A DNA stretch of 64,000 nucleotides. Origin: Brevundimonas pishanensis. Its GTDB lineage: Bacteria > Pseudomonadota > Alphaproteobacteria > Caulobacterales > Caulobacteraceae. Shown piece after piece: positions 35,710 through 45,700 of this stretch (position 1 is the first letter of the stretch; the number at the start of each line of letters is the position of its first letter). Below the pieces are notes generated by a model that did not search any database, was not told where the DNA came from, and saw only the letters and a program-made list of their open reading frames with translations. The stretch is from positions 682,001 to 746,000 of the forward strand of contig NZ_JAJKBG010000001.1 in NCBI RefSeq assembly GCF_022750635.1, written 5' to 3'. Position numbers and translations under genes: made by a program.

Positions 35710-36599
35710 GCCGCGCGCGACGCCGCAACGCGCGCCATTTCCAGCTGGGCAGGCATGCTGACGGGCATATCCTGCTCGCAGGCCATCGCCAGTCGGCGGA
35801 TGTGCGGTACATTGGTTGCACGTACGATGACCGAGGTCAGGGACGGGTCCAGCAAGGCGTGGGCCAGACACAGGTCCTCGGCTTCCCAGCCCGGGGTAGT
35901 GTGCAGGAAGGCAAACGGGTTCAGCGGCTCTTCGATGAAGACCTTTTTCTTCGGCAGTCCGAAGATGCCCTTGGCGGGCTCGGGCGGCGGTGCCGGCTTG
36001 GCTGGATTGAGCAGAGCCTCGGGATAGTATTCCGTACCCAGAATGACCAGCTGCTGCTCGCGGGCGGAGCGCATCCAGCCCCGCTGGCGGGAGTCCAGCT
36101 GTATGTGGCACGGGGTGAACAGCATGTCGAAACGACCGCTGTTGATGTAGATGTCCATGACGTCGGACGTGCCGCGGATGCCCAGACGCAAGATGCGCTC
36201 GTCCTCGCGCAGCATCTTCAAGGTCTGAGCAGGCAACTCGTTTTCGGCTGGATCGTCCATGATGACGGCATCCATATAACGCAGGCCCGACGCGTTCAGG
36301 ACTGCGCCCAAAACCGCGTTCACGCCTTCGACCGAGAAATCGCGGCGACCATTCGGCAACGGGCCGATGATCAGGCTGATCTGCAGCAGATCGCGGTCGA
36401 CCTCCGCCAGAGCTTGGCCTGCGGTGCGGATCAGCGTGGGATCGAGACTGTCGATGTGGAAGCTGTTCACACCCTCTTCCAGAGCGCCGTAAACCAGTTC
36501 GCGGATGTTGCTCGCACCCGTCGCCGCAACACTGGCGTCGAGCGTCAGCGTGATGGCGGAAACCGCAGTCCCGGATTCTCCAAGTGGACGGAAACGCAT
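35706..36599 (-). CDS. Aldo/keto reductase fold protein with degenerate active site
   Basis: This 297-residue protein starts MRFRPLGESGTAVSAITL, as aldo/keto reductases do. It has the (beta/alpha)8 spacing of the family, but the catalytic tetrad seems lost. The Lys strand reads ISLIIGPL, and the His of the DLYLIH motif is replaced (MDAVIMDDPA). The predicted active-site Tyr is not evident. A non-redox role or a pseudoenzyme is likely. The gene is 2 bases upstream of the convergent stop region of cysQ and follows bolA by a 2-base gap, so the two are probably co-transcribed. Confidence 0.75.
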   Translation of the reverse strand: MRFRPLGESGTAVSAITLTLDASVAATGASNIRELVYGALEEGVNSFHIDSLDPTLIRTAGQALAEVDRDLLQISLIIGPLPNGRRDFSVEGVNAVLGAVLNASGLRYMDAVIMDDPAENELPAQTLKMLREDERILRLGIRGTSDVMDIYINSGRFDMLFTPCHIQLDSRQRGWMRSAREQQLVILGTEYYPEALLNPAKPAPPPEPAKGIFGLPKKKVFIEEPLNPFAFLHTTPGWEAEDLCLAHALLDPSLTSVIVRATNVPHIRRLAMACEQDMPVSMPAQLEMARVAASRAA

Positions 36600-36601
36600 G
36601 G

Positions 36602-36844
36602 TCAGATGATCTCGGAAGGCGTTTTGGCGTCGAAGCTGACGGAGTGAACAACAGTGCCCAGCTTGCCTTTGAGAGCAGCATTGCAGGCGCGGTATCGGTT
36701 GACGCGGCTCATACCTTCGAATGCAGCAGAGACAACGCGGGCCTGCCAGTGGTCTTCATCACCCGCAGTGTCGTTGAGTTCGACAACCGCATCGGGGAAG
36801 GCCTCGATCAGGTGTGCGCGCAGGTCATCGGCGGACATAGGCAT
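36602..36844 (-). CDS. bolA: BolA family protein
   Basis: This 80-residue protein has the BolA/IbaG fold pattern: MSADDLRAHLIEAFPDAVVELND, FEGMSRVNRYRACNAAL and VHSVSFDAKTPSE. Members work with monothiol glutaredoxins on Fe-S cluster assembly or act in stress response. The conserved C-terminal His (VHSVS) is present. The usual glutaredoxin gene is not next to it in this window. It is in the orientation of the aldo/keto reductase-like gene, separated by 2 bases. Confidence 0.9.
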   Translation of the reverse strand: MPMSADDLRAHLIEAFPDAVVELNDTAGDEDHWQARVVSAAFEGMSRVNRYRACNAALKGKLGTVVHSVSFDAKTPSEII

Positions 36845-36916
36845 GAGGGTACTCGTTTCGTAAGCTGTACAGTGGAATGCAAATAATGCGCCAGAGCCAG
36901 CTTGTCAGCCTGCAAC

Positions 36917-37435
36917 TCAGCCGCCCGGTCGTAGGCGTTCATATAGGCCGACGACGCCGACTTTATAGTGCCCATCGCCGTAGAAGGTGAATCCCGCCTT
37001 TTGAGCCAGCCGGATGGAGGCAAGGTTCTCGGCCGAGATCATGCAGACAGTTCTGGAAAGCGCCAGCTTTTCATCGGCATGATCGAGAACGGCGGACAAG
37101 GCTTCATGCGCCAGTCCCTGCCCCTGATAGACTGGATCCATGCCCCAGCCGACTTCTATGTCGGTGAACGGCGGGGTCATCTCGCGCTTGTAATCGAACA
37201 GGCCCACGCTTCCGATCAATGTGCCATTTTGAAGTTTGATGCACCAGTTGCCGTGACCCAAACTGGCCCAGTGTCCGATGTCGCGAAGCAAGCGAAGCCA
37301 CACCTCTTCGCCCGACAAGGGACGTCCGGTGATGAAACGGGTGATGTCCTCGCCCGCCCATAACTTTTTGAGATCAGCGAAGTCCTGCGGCTGTGGAGGC
37401 GTCAGGTGCAGGCGCGCGGTTTTCAGTTCGGTCAC
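36917..37435 (-). CDS. GNAT N-acetyltransferase, RimJ/RimL-type
   Basis: This 172-residue acetyltransferase starts from a GTG and has the segments LKTARLHLTPPQPQDFADL, GVGLFDY-like beta strands and the acetyl-CoA loop MDPVYQGQGLAHEAL, ending with SIRLAQKAGFTFYG. The type is typical of ribosomal-protein or small-molecule N-acetyltransferases. The substrate is not predictable. The start overlaps the radC stop by 4 bases (GTGA). Confidence 0.88.
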   Translation of the reverse strand: MTELKTARLHLTPPQPQDFADLKKLWAGEDITRFITGRPLSGEEVWLRLLRDIGHWASLGHGNWCIKLQNGTLIGSVGLFDYKREMTPPFTDIEVGWGMDPVYQGQGLAHEALSAVLDHADEKLALSRTVCMISAENLASIRLAQKAGFTFYGDGHYKVGVVGLYERLRPGG

Positions 37436-38166
37436 ATCAGGCCCAGTTGTTTGAAGCTGGTTACACCATGGCGTCCGGCGATCAGGTGGTCATGCACCTG
37501 CATCTCCAGCGATTTTGCGGCTTCGATGATCTGGCGCGTCATATCGATGTCGGCACGACTGGGCGTCGGATCCCCCGAGGGGTGGTTGTGGATGATGATC
37601 ATCGACTTCGCACTCAGTTCCAGTGCGCGCCGCACGACTTCACGCGGATAGACGGGCGCGTGGTCCACCGTGCCACGGTTCAGGATTTCATCGCGGATCA
37701 ACTGGTTTTTGTGGTCCAGATAAAGGACGCGGAACTGTTCGCGCGGTTCGTGCTGAAGAGCGATGCGGACATAGGACAGCAGCGCAGTCCACGAGCTGAT
37801 GACCGGCCGTTTGGTGACTTCTTCCAGCGAAACACGCCGCGCCACTTCCTGAAGCGCGCAGAGATCAAGGGCGGTCTCCTGACCGATAGCCTTGGTGCGG
37901 CCCTTGATGTCCTGCGCCTTGACGGTGCGAAGGTCTTCGACAGACGCGGCCAACACGCCGGACAACGAACCAAACCGGTCCAGCAGGGCCTTGGCGATCG
38001 GCTTTACGTCACCCTGTGGCTGGCTGCGAAACAGAAACAGTTCCAGCAGTTCATAGTCGGGCAAGGAGGGCAGACCACCCTCGCGGGCGCGGTTACGCAG
38101 CCGGTCACGGTGGCCCAGATGATGGGCCTTCGGCTTTGTCAGTTCGACGTCAGGTTTATCCAGCAT
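37432..38166 (-). CDS. radC: RadC family protein (JAB/MPN domain)
   Basis: This 244-residue protein has a helix-hairpin-helix-like N-terminus and a C-terminal JAMM metal site (IIIHNHPSGDPTPSRADIDMT). Despite the name, a direct DNA-repair role of RadC is not established; the JAMM site suggests a metalloprotease-like activity. It overlaps the GNAT gene by 4 bases, so they are likely co-transcribed. Confidence 0.93.
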   Translation of the reverse strand: MLDKPDVELTKPKAHHLGHRDRLRNRAREGGLPSLPDYELLELFLFRSQPQGDVKPIAKALLDRFGSLSGVLAASVEDLRTVKAQDIKGRTKAIGQETALDLCALQEVARRVSLEEVTKRPVISSWTALLSYVRIALQHEPREQFRVLYLDHKNQLIRDEILNRGTVDHAPVYPREVVRRALELSAKSMIIIHNHPSGDPTPSRADIDMTRQIIEAAKSLEMQVHDHLIAGRHGVTSFKQLGLM

Positions 38167-38228
38167 TCCATCCCCCGCGGCAGAGACTAGCGGATATCAC
38201 CGGTCTGTATAGGGGCGCGTTTCATACG

Positions 38229-38265
38229 AAAAAGGCCGGCCTCCGCTAAAGAGACCGGCCTTTTA
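38229..38265 (-). terminator. Intrinsic terminator of map
   Basis: AAAAGGCCGG / CCGGCCTTTT form a 10-bp stem with a 15-nt loop that can itself fold (about 38240-38254). On the minus strand it is followed by a T run. It is 19 bases past the map stop. The plus-strand T run is also present, so it may be bidirectional. Confidence 0.8.
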
Positions 38266-38283
38266 AATAGCGATGCGACAGCC

Positions 38284-39105
38284 TTAGAAGGTCGGGCGGA
38301 AGATGCCCTTCGGCGACAGGGTGAAGATTTCCAGACCGTCCTCGGTCACGCCGATGGAATGCTCGCACTGCGACGACAGGGACTTGTCGCGGGTCACGGC
38401 CGTCCAGCCATCCGACAGCACCTTCACGCCCGGCTTGCCGAGGTTCACCATCGGCTCGACGGTGAAGAACATGCCCGGCTTCAGGACTGCGCCTTCACCG
38501 CGACGGCCGTAATGCAGAACGTTCGGGGCGTCGTGGAAGACGCGACCAATGCCGTGACCGCAGAAGTCACGCACGACACTCATGCGTTGGGCTTCAACGA
38601 ATTTCTGGATGGCGTAACCAATGTCACCAAAGGTGTTGCCCGGCTTGATCTGGGCCAGACCCAGTTCCAGCGATTCATAGGTCACGTCGATCAACTTCTT
38701 GGAGCGGGCATTGATCTCGCCGACCGGATACATGCGGCTGCTATCGCCGTGCCAACCATCGACGATGACGGTGTGGTCGATGTTGACGATGTCGCCTTCC
38801 TTCAGAACCTTGTCGCCCGGAATGCCGTGGCAGACGACGTGGTTGATCGAGGTGCAGATCGTCTTCTCGTAGCCCTTGTAGCCAAGGCAGGCCGGAATGC
38901 CACCATTGTCGAGCGTGAACTCGCGGACCAGATCGTCAAGCTGACCCGTGGTAACGCCGGGTTTGACGTGCTCGGTGATCATGTCGAGCGCCTCTGCGAC
39001 CAGACGTCCCGCCTTGCGCATACCTTCGAAATCTTCCGCAGTGTGGATGCGGATTTCGTGGCTACGGACAAAGACGTCGGTTTCCAGTTCGGGCGTTTCG
39101 TACAT
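38284..39105 (-). CDS. map: Methionine aminopeptidase, type I
   Basis: It removes the N-terminal Met from nascent proteins after deformylation. The 273-residue protein shows the metal ligands in VNIDHTVIVDGWHGDSSRM (two Asp), HGIGRVFHDAPNV (His), FFTVEPMV (Glu) and SQCEHSIGVTEDG (Glu). The N-terminus is slightly longer than E. coli MAP. Its product follows Def and Fmt in the same maturation route, but the gene is not linked to them here. Confidence 0.96.
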   Translation of the reverse strand: MYETPELETDVFVRSHEIRIHTAEDFEGMRKAGRLVAEALDMITEHVKPGVTTGQLDDLVREFTLDNGGIPACLGYKGYEKTICTSINHVVCHGIPGDKVLKEGDIVNIDHTVIVDGWHGDSSRMYPVGEINARSKKLIDVTYESLELGLAQIKPGNTFGDIGYAIQKFVEAQRMSVVRDFCGHGIGRVFHDAPNVLHYGRRGEGAVLKPGMFFTVEPMVNLGKPGVKVLSDGWTAVTRDKSLSSQCEHSIGVTEDGLEIFTLSPKGIFRPTF

Positions 39106-39524
39106 GACTTAAAAGGCTTTCGTAACGGCAGGACTGCCGCAGGTGGATAGCCGCCTTGGCAGAGCGGGGAGGGTCGTATGGACCGTGAGACTTCAATTGG
39201 GAAGTCTAGCACAAAACTGCAAATTTGTGAGGTTAGGCTTCCGTAACGTCAGGATTTACGCACGGATATGCTGCATTTTTGAACGATACCGTCCAAATAA
39301 CATCTATATATCAACGTTATACGCAAAAGAATGCTTACGCAGCGTCACTTATAGCGACAAAAGTGCGACATCTCCGCAACGGCAGGGTCGGATTCAGTTC
39401 TCGCCGGCACACTTCTTTGGTCGAGTCCCATGACACAGCCAATGGGGCTGTTAAGCGTTGGGTCTCCCCGAACAAAGGTTCATCGCATCGGTAATGATGG
39501 ACCCAGTAACTATAGGTGAATTAC
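39106..39524. other. 419-bp intergenic region upstream of fadL-like gene
   Basis: No convincing gene. The middle (about 39250-39360) is noticeably AT-rich for this genome. I see no strong palindrome, CtrA box or conserved RNA motif. It presumably holds the promoters for map on one side and the FadL-like porin on the other. Confidence 0.6.
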
Positions 39525-40844
39525 ATGACTTCCAGGAACGTGGCACGCATTGGCGGCCTTGCTATCCTCATGGCTTCGGTCGCTGCACCGGCCTTCGCTG
39601 GCTCCTTCTACCTGCAAGAGCAGTCGGCCCGCGGCGCTGGTCGCGCCTATTCGGGTGAAGCTGCCGACACCGGCGTTCAGTCGCTGTGGTGGAACCCGGC
39701 CGCTATCGCCCGTTCGGGCCGCGAAGCGACCCTTTCGCTGCACGCCATCCGTCTTGATTCCGAAGCTCGCAACACCGGCTCGTCGTTGACCCTCATCAAC
39801 CCGGCCAACGGTCAAGTCGCCGGTCGTCTGCCGGTCATCGACCCGCGCAACACCGAAGTGAACCCGGTTGAAAGCGGTCTGGTCCCGAACTTCGCCGTCG
39901 CAATGCCGATCAACGACCGTCTGTCGGTCGGCGTGGCTGTGGCTGCTCCGTACAACTTCACCACCAAGTACGAGCCGGGTTCGTTCGCTCGCTATGACGC
40001 GCAAACCTCGGAACTGCGCTCGGCTGATCTGGGCGTCACCGTTGCCTATCAGGTCAACGACTGGCTGGACATCGGCGCTGGCGTAAGCGCCCAGTACGTC
40101 AAGGCCAAGCTGACCTCGGCGATCCCGTCGCTGACCGGCAACCAACTGGCCCCGATCATGGCTCTGGACGGCCAGTCGTCGCTGGAAGGCGATGGCATCG
40201 ATTTCGGCTGGAACGTCGGCGCACAAGTCCACAAGGGCAAGTGGGACCTGGGCCTGTCGTACCGCTCGGCTATCGAACACGAACTGGACGGCGACATTGT
40301 TCAGGCCATGGAAGGCGCTCTGAAGCCGCGCAGCTTCGCCACCACCGGCACCGCTTCGTTCAACACCCCGTGGTTCGTCTCGGCATCGGTTCGCTATGCC
40401 GCGACCGACAAGCTGACCCTGAATGCCCAGATCAACCAGATCGGTTGGTCGGAGTTTGACGCCATCAACGTCAACTTTACCGGCGGCGGCGATGTGATCC
40501 ACCAGAACTACGAAGACGTCACCACCGGCGCTATCGGTCTGGACTACGCCTACAGCGACAAGACCACCTTCCGCGCGGGTATCGGCTATGACCCGACCCC
40601 GACCACGGATGCACTGCGTACCGCCCGTATCCCGGATTCGGACCGCATGCTGTACTCTGTTGGTGTCTCGACCGAGATCACCGACGGTATCGGCTTCGAT
40701 GCAGGCATCACCTACATCGACATGGACAAGGCCGTCATGAACGACGACCGCGCCCTGCTGCAAGGTGCTGTGATCTCGAACCTGCGTGGCGAGCTGGAAG
40801 GCTCGGCGCTGGCCTTCTCGATGGGCACCACCATCAAGTTCTAA
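39525..40844 (+). CDS. FadL/OmpP1/TodX family outer-membrane transport protein
   Basis: This 439-residue outer-membrane barrel has a signal peptide (MTSRNVARIGGLAILMASVAAPAFA). The mature start GSFYLQEQSARGAGRAYSGEAA and the WWNPAAIARSG segment are typical of the FadL family. Members move hydrophobic compounds such as long-chain fatty acids across the outer membrane. The C-terminus ends SMGTTIKF, a terminal Phe as expected for barrel insertion. The ATG at 39525 is chosen, with AGGTGA 7 nt upstream. A strong terminator follows. Confidence 0.93.
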   Translation: MTSRNVARIGGLAILMASVAAPAFAGSFYLQEQSARGAGRAYSGEAADTGVQSLWWNPAAIARSGREATLSLHAIRLDSEARNTGSSLTLINPANGQVAGRLPVIDPRNTEVNPVESGLVPNFAVAMPINDRLSVGVAVAAPYNFTTKYEPGSFARYDAQTSELRSADLGVTVAYQVNDWLDIGAGVSAQYVKAKLTSAIPSLTGNQLAPIMALDGQSSLEGDGIDFGWNVGAQVHKGKWDLGLSYRSAIEHELDGDIVQAMEGALKPRSFATTGTASFNTPWFVSASVRYAATDKLTLNAQINQIGWSEFDAINVNFTGGGDVIHQNYEDVTTGAIGLDYAYSDKTTFRAGIGYDPTPTTDALRTARIPDSDRMLYSVGVSTEITDGIGFDAGITYIDMDKAVMNDDRALLQGAVISNLRGELEGSALAFSMGTTIKF

Positions 40845-40867
40845 TCCTTCACCAGATATGAATGCAC

Positions 40868-40902
40868 GAACGGCGGCTCCATCAGGAGCCGCCGTTTTTG
40901 TA
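40868..40902 (+). terminator. Intrinsic terminator of the fadL-like gene
   Basis: The perfect 12-bp stem AACGGCGGCTCC / GGAGCCGCCGTT with a 4-nt loop is followed by TTTTGT. It is about 25 bases past the stop. Confidence 0.93.
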
Positions 40903-40913
40903 TGGGCGGACAT

Positions 40914-40946
40914 GAAAAAGGCCGCCGTCCCGAAGGATGGCGGCCC
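40914..40946 (-). terminator. Intrinsic terminator of the helicase gene
   Basis: GGCCGCC and GGCGGCC arms with an inner TCC/GGA pair (one mismatch) enclose a 4-nt loop. The minus strand has TTTTTC after the stem. It is about 20 bases past the helicase stop. Confidence 0.75.
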
Positions 40947-40966
40947 TGATCATCTAATGCGCGATC

Positions 40967-42454
40967 TTAGGCTTGTTTGGCCTTGCCGAAACCCTTGCCG
41001 CCGTTCGACGGGCGACGCGGGCGACGCTTGATCTCGCCGACCGGAGCAGGCTCGCGGACCTTGGGCTCACGCGGGGTCTTGGGACGCTCGCTGGCCATCG
41101 GATCGTATTCACGCTTTGGTGCATCAACGACCTCGCCGGGACGACCGCCCTTGCGAACGCGGTGCGGTTGACCGCCGCCCGACGGACGCAGTTCATTGCG
41201 ACGACGGTTGCGACCACGATTGCCTTCGCCCTCGCCCTTGCGCGGTTCACGCTCCGGCAGGGTGGCCTTGGCAGCAACGCCGGCAGCCATGATCGAAGCG
41301 TCGAGTTGGGCCAGAGCCTTATCGTTGCGACGGTCGGTCATCGGGATCTTCTGGCGGGTCACCTTTTCGATGTCCTTCAGAAGCTTCATTTCGTCACCCG
41401 CCACGAAGCTGATGGCGGTGCCCTTTTCACCGGCACGAGCGGTACGGCCGATGCGGTGAACGTAGGATTCCGGCACATATGGCAGTTCGAAGTTCACCAC
41501 GTGCGTAACCTTGTCGACGTCGATACCGCGCGCGGCGATGTCGGTGGCGACCAGAACGCGCAGCTTGCCGTTCTTGAAGGCTTCAAGGGCGCGCTCGCGT
41601 TGCGGCTGGCTCTTGTTGCCATGGATGGCACCGGCTTCAACGCCGCCAGCTTCCAGATAGGCCGCGACCTTGTCGGCACCATGCTTGGTCTTGGTGAAGA
41701 CCAGGCAGCGCGTATAGGACGGGTCCGAGAACAGCTCGGTCAGCAGGGCGCGCTTACGGCCTTGCTCGACCCAGATCACCGATTGCTTGATGCGCTCGAC
41801 GGTCGTGGCCTGCGGGGTGACCTGAACCTTGATCGGGTCTTGCAGCAGTTCACCGGCCAGCTTGCCGATTTCCGACGGCATGGTTGCCGAGAAGAACAGG
41901 TTCTGGCGACGGGCAGGCAGGCGGCTGACGACCTGACGGATCGGCTTGATGAAGCCGAGGTCCAGCATCTGGTCGGCTTCGTCGAGGACGAAGATTTCGG
42001 TCGAGGACAGGTCCAGCGTCTTTTGCTGGATGTGGTCCAGCAGGCGGCCCGGTGCAGCCACGAGGATGTCGAGGCCTTGCTGCATAGCGCGCTCTTGGCC
42101 GCCGTACTTCACGCCGCCGAAGACAACCGCGACGCGGAAGCCGAGGTGTTGGCCGTATTGCTTGAAGCTGTCAGCGATCTGGGTGGCCAGTTCGCGCGTC
42201 GGCGACAATACGAGGCAACGCGTGGTGCGCGGCTTGGGCGCAACGCGGTTCTCGGCCAGACGATGCAGGATCGGCAGGGCGAAGGCTGCAGTCTTGCCCG
42301 TGCCGGTCTGGGCGATACCCAGCAGGTCGGCACCCTTCATTACGTGGGGGATGGCCTTGGCTTGAATCGGGGTCGGCTTGTCATAGCCAGCCACCTTCAG
42401 AGCGGACATCAGGCCGGAGTTCAGGCCCAAGGCCTCAAAAGTATTATCGGTCAC
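40967..42454 (-). CDS. rhlE: DEAD-box RNA helicase, RhlE-like
   Basis: This 495-residue protein is an ATP-dependent RNA helicase. Motifs in order are PTPIQAKAIP (Q motif), AQTGTGKT, PTRELATQI, VLDEADQML, SAT, RGIDVDKV and HRIGRTARAG. A long basic C-terminal tail (Arg/Lys/Gly-rich, about residues 385-495) is consistent with RNA binding. The RhlE branch is inferred from the tail and the core, and is not certain. It has a 250-base leader with no obvious structure. Confidence 0.93.
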   Translation of the reverse strand: MTDNTFEALGLNSGLMSALKVAGYDKPTPIQAKAIPHVMKGADLLGIAQTGTGKTAAFALPILHRLAENRVAPKPRTTRCLVLSPTRELATQIADSFKQYGQHLGFRVAVVFGGVKYGGQERAMQQGLDILVAAPGRLLDHIQQKTLDLSSTEIFVLDEADQMLDLGFIKPIRQVVSRLPARRQNLFFSATMPSEIGKLAGELLQDPIKVQVTPQATTVERIKQSVIWVEQGRKRALLTELFSDPSYTRCLVFTKTKHGADKVAAYLEAGGVEAGAIHGNKSQPQRERALEAFKNGKLRVLVATDIAARGIDVDKVTHVVNFELPYVPESYVHRIGRTARAGEKGTAISFVAGDEMKLLKDIEKVTRQKIPMTDRRNDKALAQLDASIMAAGVAAKATLPEREPRKGEGEGNRGRNRRRNELRPSGGGQPHRVRKGGRPGEVVDAPKREYDPMASERPKTPREPKVREPAPVGEIKRRPRRPSNGGKGFGKAKQA

Positions 42455-42701
42455 GTCGGTCTTTCACGAATAACGACGCGCACGAATGGTCGTCAGACCG
42501 GGAGCGCACGTCGTCCGCCCGTAGCGTACGGGCTTCTTACGGGCGCCATCCCGCGTGTCCGGATGACGTATGAATTTGAGGGACCGACGGCTCGACAGAC
42601 AGGCGCTTTCAAACTTTGGAAAGGCCCACACGCGCTGGAACACGCCGGAAACCGCACAGTGCGGTGACGGCCAAATGGGCCTTATGCGACGATATGTCAA
42701 G
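42455..42701. other. Leader and intergenic region upstream of the helicase gene
   Basis: About 247 bases with no gene. Some short complementary runs occur (for example CCCGTAGCG / CGTACGGG near 42520), but no terminator or family RNA is evident. Helicase leaders are often long and autoregulated, so a structured 5' UTR is possible. Confidence 0.5.
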
Positions 42702-42735
42702 TAAAGGGCCGGTCACCATGGGTAACCGGCCCTTA
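42702..42735 (-). terminator. Intrinsic terminator of gltB
   Basis: The stem TAAAGGGCCGGTCACC / GGTAACCGGCCCTTA (one bulge or mismatch) has a 3-nt loop. On the minus strand it is followed by TTTACTTG. It is 24 bases past the gltB stop. Confidence 0.8.
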
Positions 42736-42759
42736 CAGTTCCAGGCTGTACCGACCCGA

Positions 42760-45700
42760 TCAGGCGCTTATGGCTTCCTGAGTCAGGGCAACTTCCTCAG
42801 CGGCTTTCACCGTTTGCGGTACGATGCGGATGAAGGTCTTGAGACTGTTCGTCCAGTCACCCAGCAGGCGTTCGGCCAAGGGCGAGCGGGTCGCGGCGTA
42901 GTGTGCCTCGACCAGTTCCTTCAGGCGCGAAGCTGCCTCCGCCGACATAGCGGCGATGGCCGATAGATCGCCATTGAGCGCCTGCTGCGCACGATTTTCG
43001 GGATCAAGCACGAACAGTTCACCACCGCTCATGCCCGCAGCAAGGTTCCAGCCCGTGGGGCCGAGAACAACGACGCGACCGCCGGTCATATATTCGCAGC
43101 CGTGCGCGCCCAGACCTTCGACGACGGCCTCGGCGCCCGAGTTACGGACTGCAAAGCGTTCACCAGCCGCCCCCGCCACAAACAGTCGGCCCGAGGTGGC
43201 ACCGTACATGGTGGTGTTGCCGCAGACCTGCTGGTTTTCCCGCCATTGGTACGGACGCACGCGGATTTCGCCGCCTGACAGTCCCTTGCCGACGTAATCG
43301 TTCACTTCGCCGGTGACATCGAGGATCAGGCCCTTTGTGGCAAAGGCCCCGAAGCTCTGGCCAGCGATGCCTTCCAGCTTGAGGGTCAGGCGACCTTGCG
43401 GACCTTGCGGGCCGTATTTGCGCACGATGGCCGACGACAGACCGGCACCGACCGTCCGCTGGGTGTTCTTCAGCGGATAGGACAGTTCCAGCGTCTGGCC
43501 CGATTGCAGGAAGGACTGGGCGTCCTTGAGCACCTGCGCGTCGAGGCTCTCGTCGATTTCCTTGCGGTGCTTGTCGGCGAGGCGGCCCGGACGGTCCACA
43601 TCTACCTTCATCAGCAGCGGGTTCAGGTCGAGGTCATCGAGGTGCGAACCGCCACGGCGAACCTGACGCAGCAGGTCGGTGTGGCCCACGATCTCGTCGA
43701 TGGTGCGGGCACCGATGCTGGCAAGGATTTCGCGCACCTCCTCGGCGATGAAGCTGAACAGGTTCACCACCTTGTCCGGCGTGCCGGTGAACTTTGCACG
43801 CAGTCTCTCATCCTGCGAGCAGACACCAACAGGGCATGTGTTGGAGTGGCACTGACGTACCATCAGACAGCCCATGGCAATCAGACCCGCCGTGCCGATA
43901 CCGTATTCCTCGGCCCCCAGCAGGGCGGCGATGACCACATCACGACCGGTGCGGATACCGCCGTCGGTACGAAGCGAAACCGACGATCGCAGGTGGTTCA
44001 GGCTGAGGACTTGGTGCGCCTCGGCCAGACCGATTTCCCACGGCATGCCAGCATGTTTGATCGAGGTCTGCGGCGAGGCACCCGTGCCACCGTTGTGACC
44101 GGCGATCAGGATGGCGTCGGCCTTGGCCTTGGCCACACCCGACGCAATCGCGCCGATACCGGTGGACGACACCAGTTTCACCGTGACCTTGGCATCGGGG
44201 TTGATGGCCTTGAGGTCATAGATGAGCTGGGCCAAGTCCTCGATCGAATAGATGTCGTGGTGCGGCGGCGGCGAGATCAGCGTCGTGCCGGGGACTGCGT
44301 GGCGCATCTTGCCGATAAACTCGGTGACCTTGAAACCGGGCAGCTGGCCGCCCTCGCCGGGCTTGGCACCCTGCGCGACCTTGATCTCGATTTCGCGGCA
44401 CTGGTTCAGATATTCGGCGGTGACACCGAAACGACCCGAGGCGACCTGTTTGACCGCCGAGTTGGCGTTGTCGCCATTGGGGCGCGGCACATAGCGAGCC
44501 GGATCTTCGCCACCTTCCCCCGACACGGCGCGTGCGCCCATGCGGTTCATGGCGATGTTCAGCGTCTCGTGTGCCTCAGGGCTCAGAGCGCCCAGCGACA
44601 TGGCTTGCGACAGAAAGCGCTTGCGGATGTCCGAGACGCTTTCGACCTCGTGCAGCTGGACGGGCTTTAGCCCTTCCTTGAAGTCGAGCAGGTCGCGAAG
44701 CGAGAGGTCAGCTTGTTCGGCAACAGCAGCCGAGTATTGCTTGAAGCGCTTGTAGTCGCCGCGGTTGGTGGCGTCCTGCAGCAGGTGGATGGTCTTGGCG
44801 TCGTGGCCGTGGACTTCGCCGCCCGCGCGGATGCGGAAGAAGCCACCCATTGACGGGGACGGCGCCTTTTCAGGCGCAAAGGCCGTCTTGTGACGTTGCA
44901 GGGCGGCGCGCTCCAGACCGGCCAGACCGATACCGGAAATGCGCGAGGAGGCATTGGGGAAGAACTCTGCAGCCAAGGCGCGCGACAGGCCGAGGATTTC
45001 GAACTCGCAGCCGCCGCGATAGGCGGAGATGATCGAGATGCCCTTACGCGCCAAGACCTTCAGCAGGCCCGCCTCGATGCCCTTCTTATAGTTCAGGCAG
45101 GCGTCCTTGAGTGACATGTCGCCATAGAAGCCGCGCTCCAGTCGTTCCTGGAACAGTTCCTGCGCCAGCCACGGGTTCACGGCGGTAGCACCGACGCCCA
45201 CCAGAACCGCGAATGCGTGCGGGTCCAGCGTTTCGGCAGAGCGCACGACGATGGAGCAATAGGTGCGCAGGCCTGCATCCGTCAGGCGCAGGTGCACGCC
45301 CGAGGTCGCAAGGATCATCGGCGCGGCCAGACGGTCCTCGCCGATCTTCTCGTCGGTGAGGACGATCAGGGTCGATCCGGCGCGCGCAGCGGCCTCAGCT
45401 TCTTCGCGGATGCGGTTCAGCGCAGCGCGCAGACCGGCTCCGGCTTCTTCACCCTCGGCAGGGACCGGATAGGTGCAGTCGATGACCGTGGTCGAACCAT
45501 CGGCCACCACGCTCAGCAGGCGCTCGTACATGCCGGTGGTCAGAACCGGACTGTCGAGGATGAACACATCGGTCTGGGCCTCGTCATGGGCGAGGATATT
45601 GCCGAGGTTCTTGAAGCGGGTCTTCAGGCTCATCGCGCCCGACTCGCGTAGCGGGTCGATGGGCGGATTGGTGACCTGAGAGAAGTTCTGGCGGAAATAG

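Noticed and set aside
34915-36681. A 588-codon minus-strand frame spanning two genes
   Set aside because: It crosses the cysQ-like and aldo/keto reductase-like genes in another frame and is rich in Arg, Pro and Gly; no domain is recognisable.
39279-39494. A 71-codon open frame in the region before the FadL-like gene
   Set aside because: It starts in the AT-rich non-coding part, has no ribosome-binding site, and its composition is unlike the neighbouring genes.
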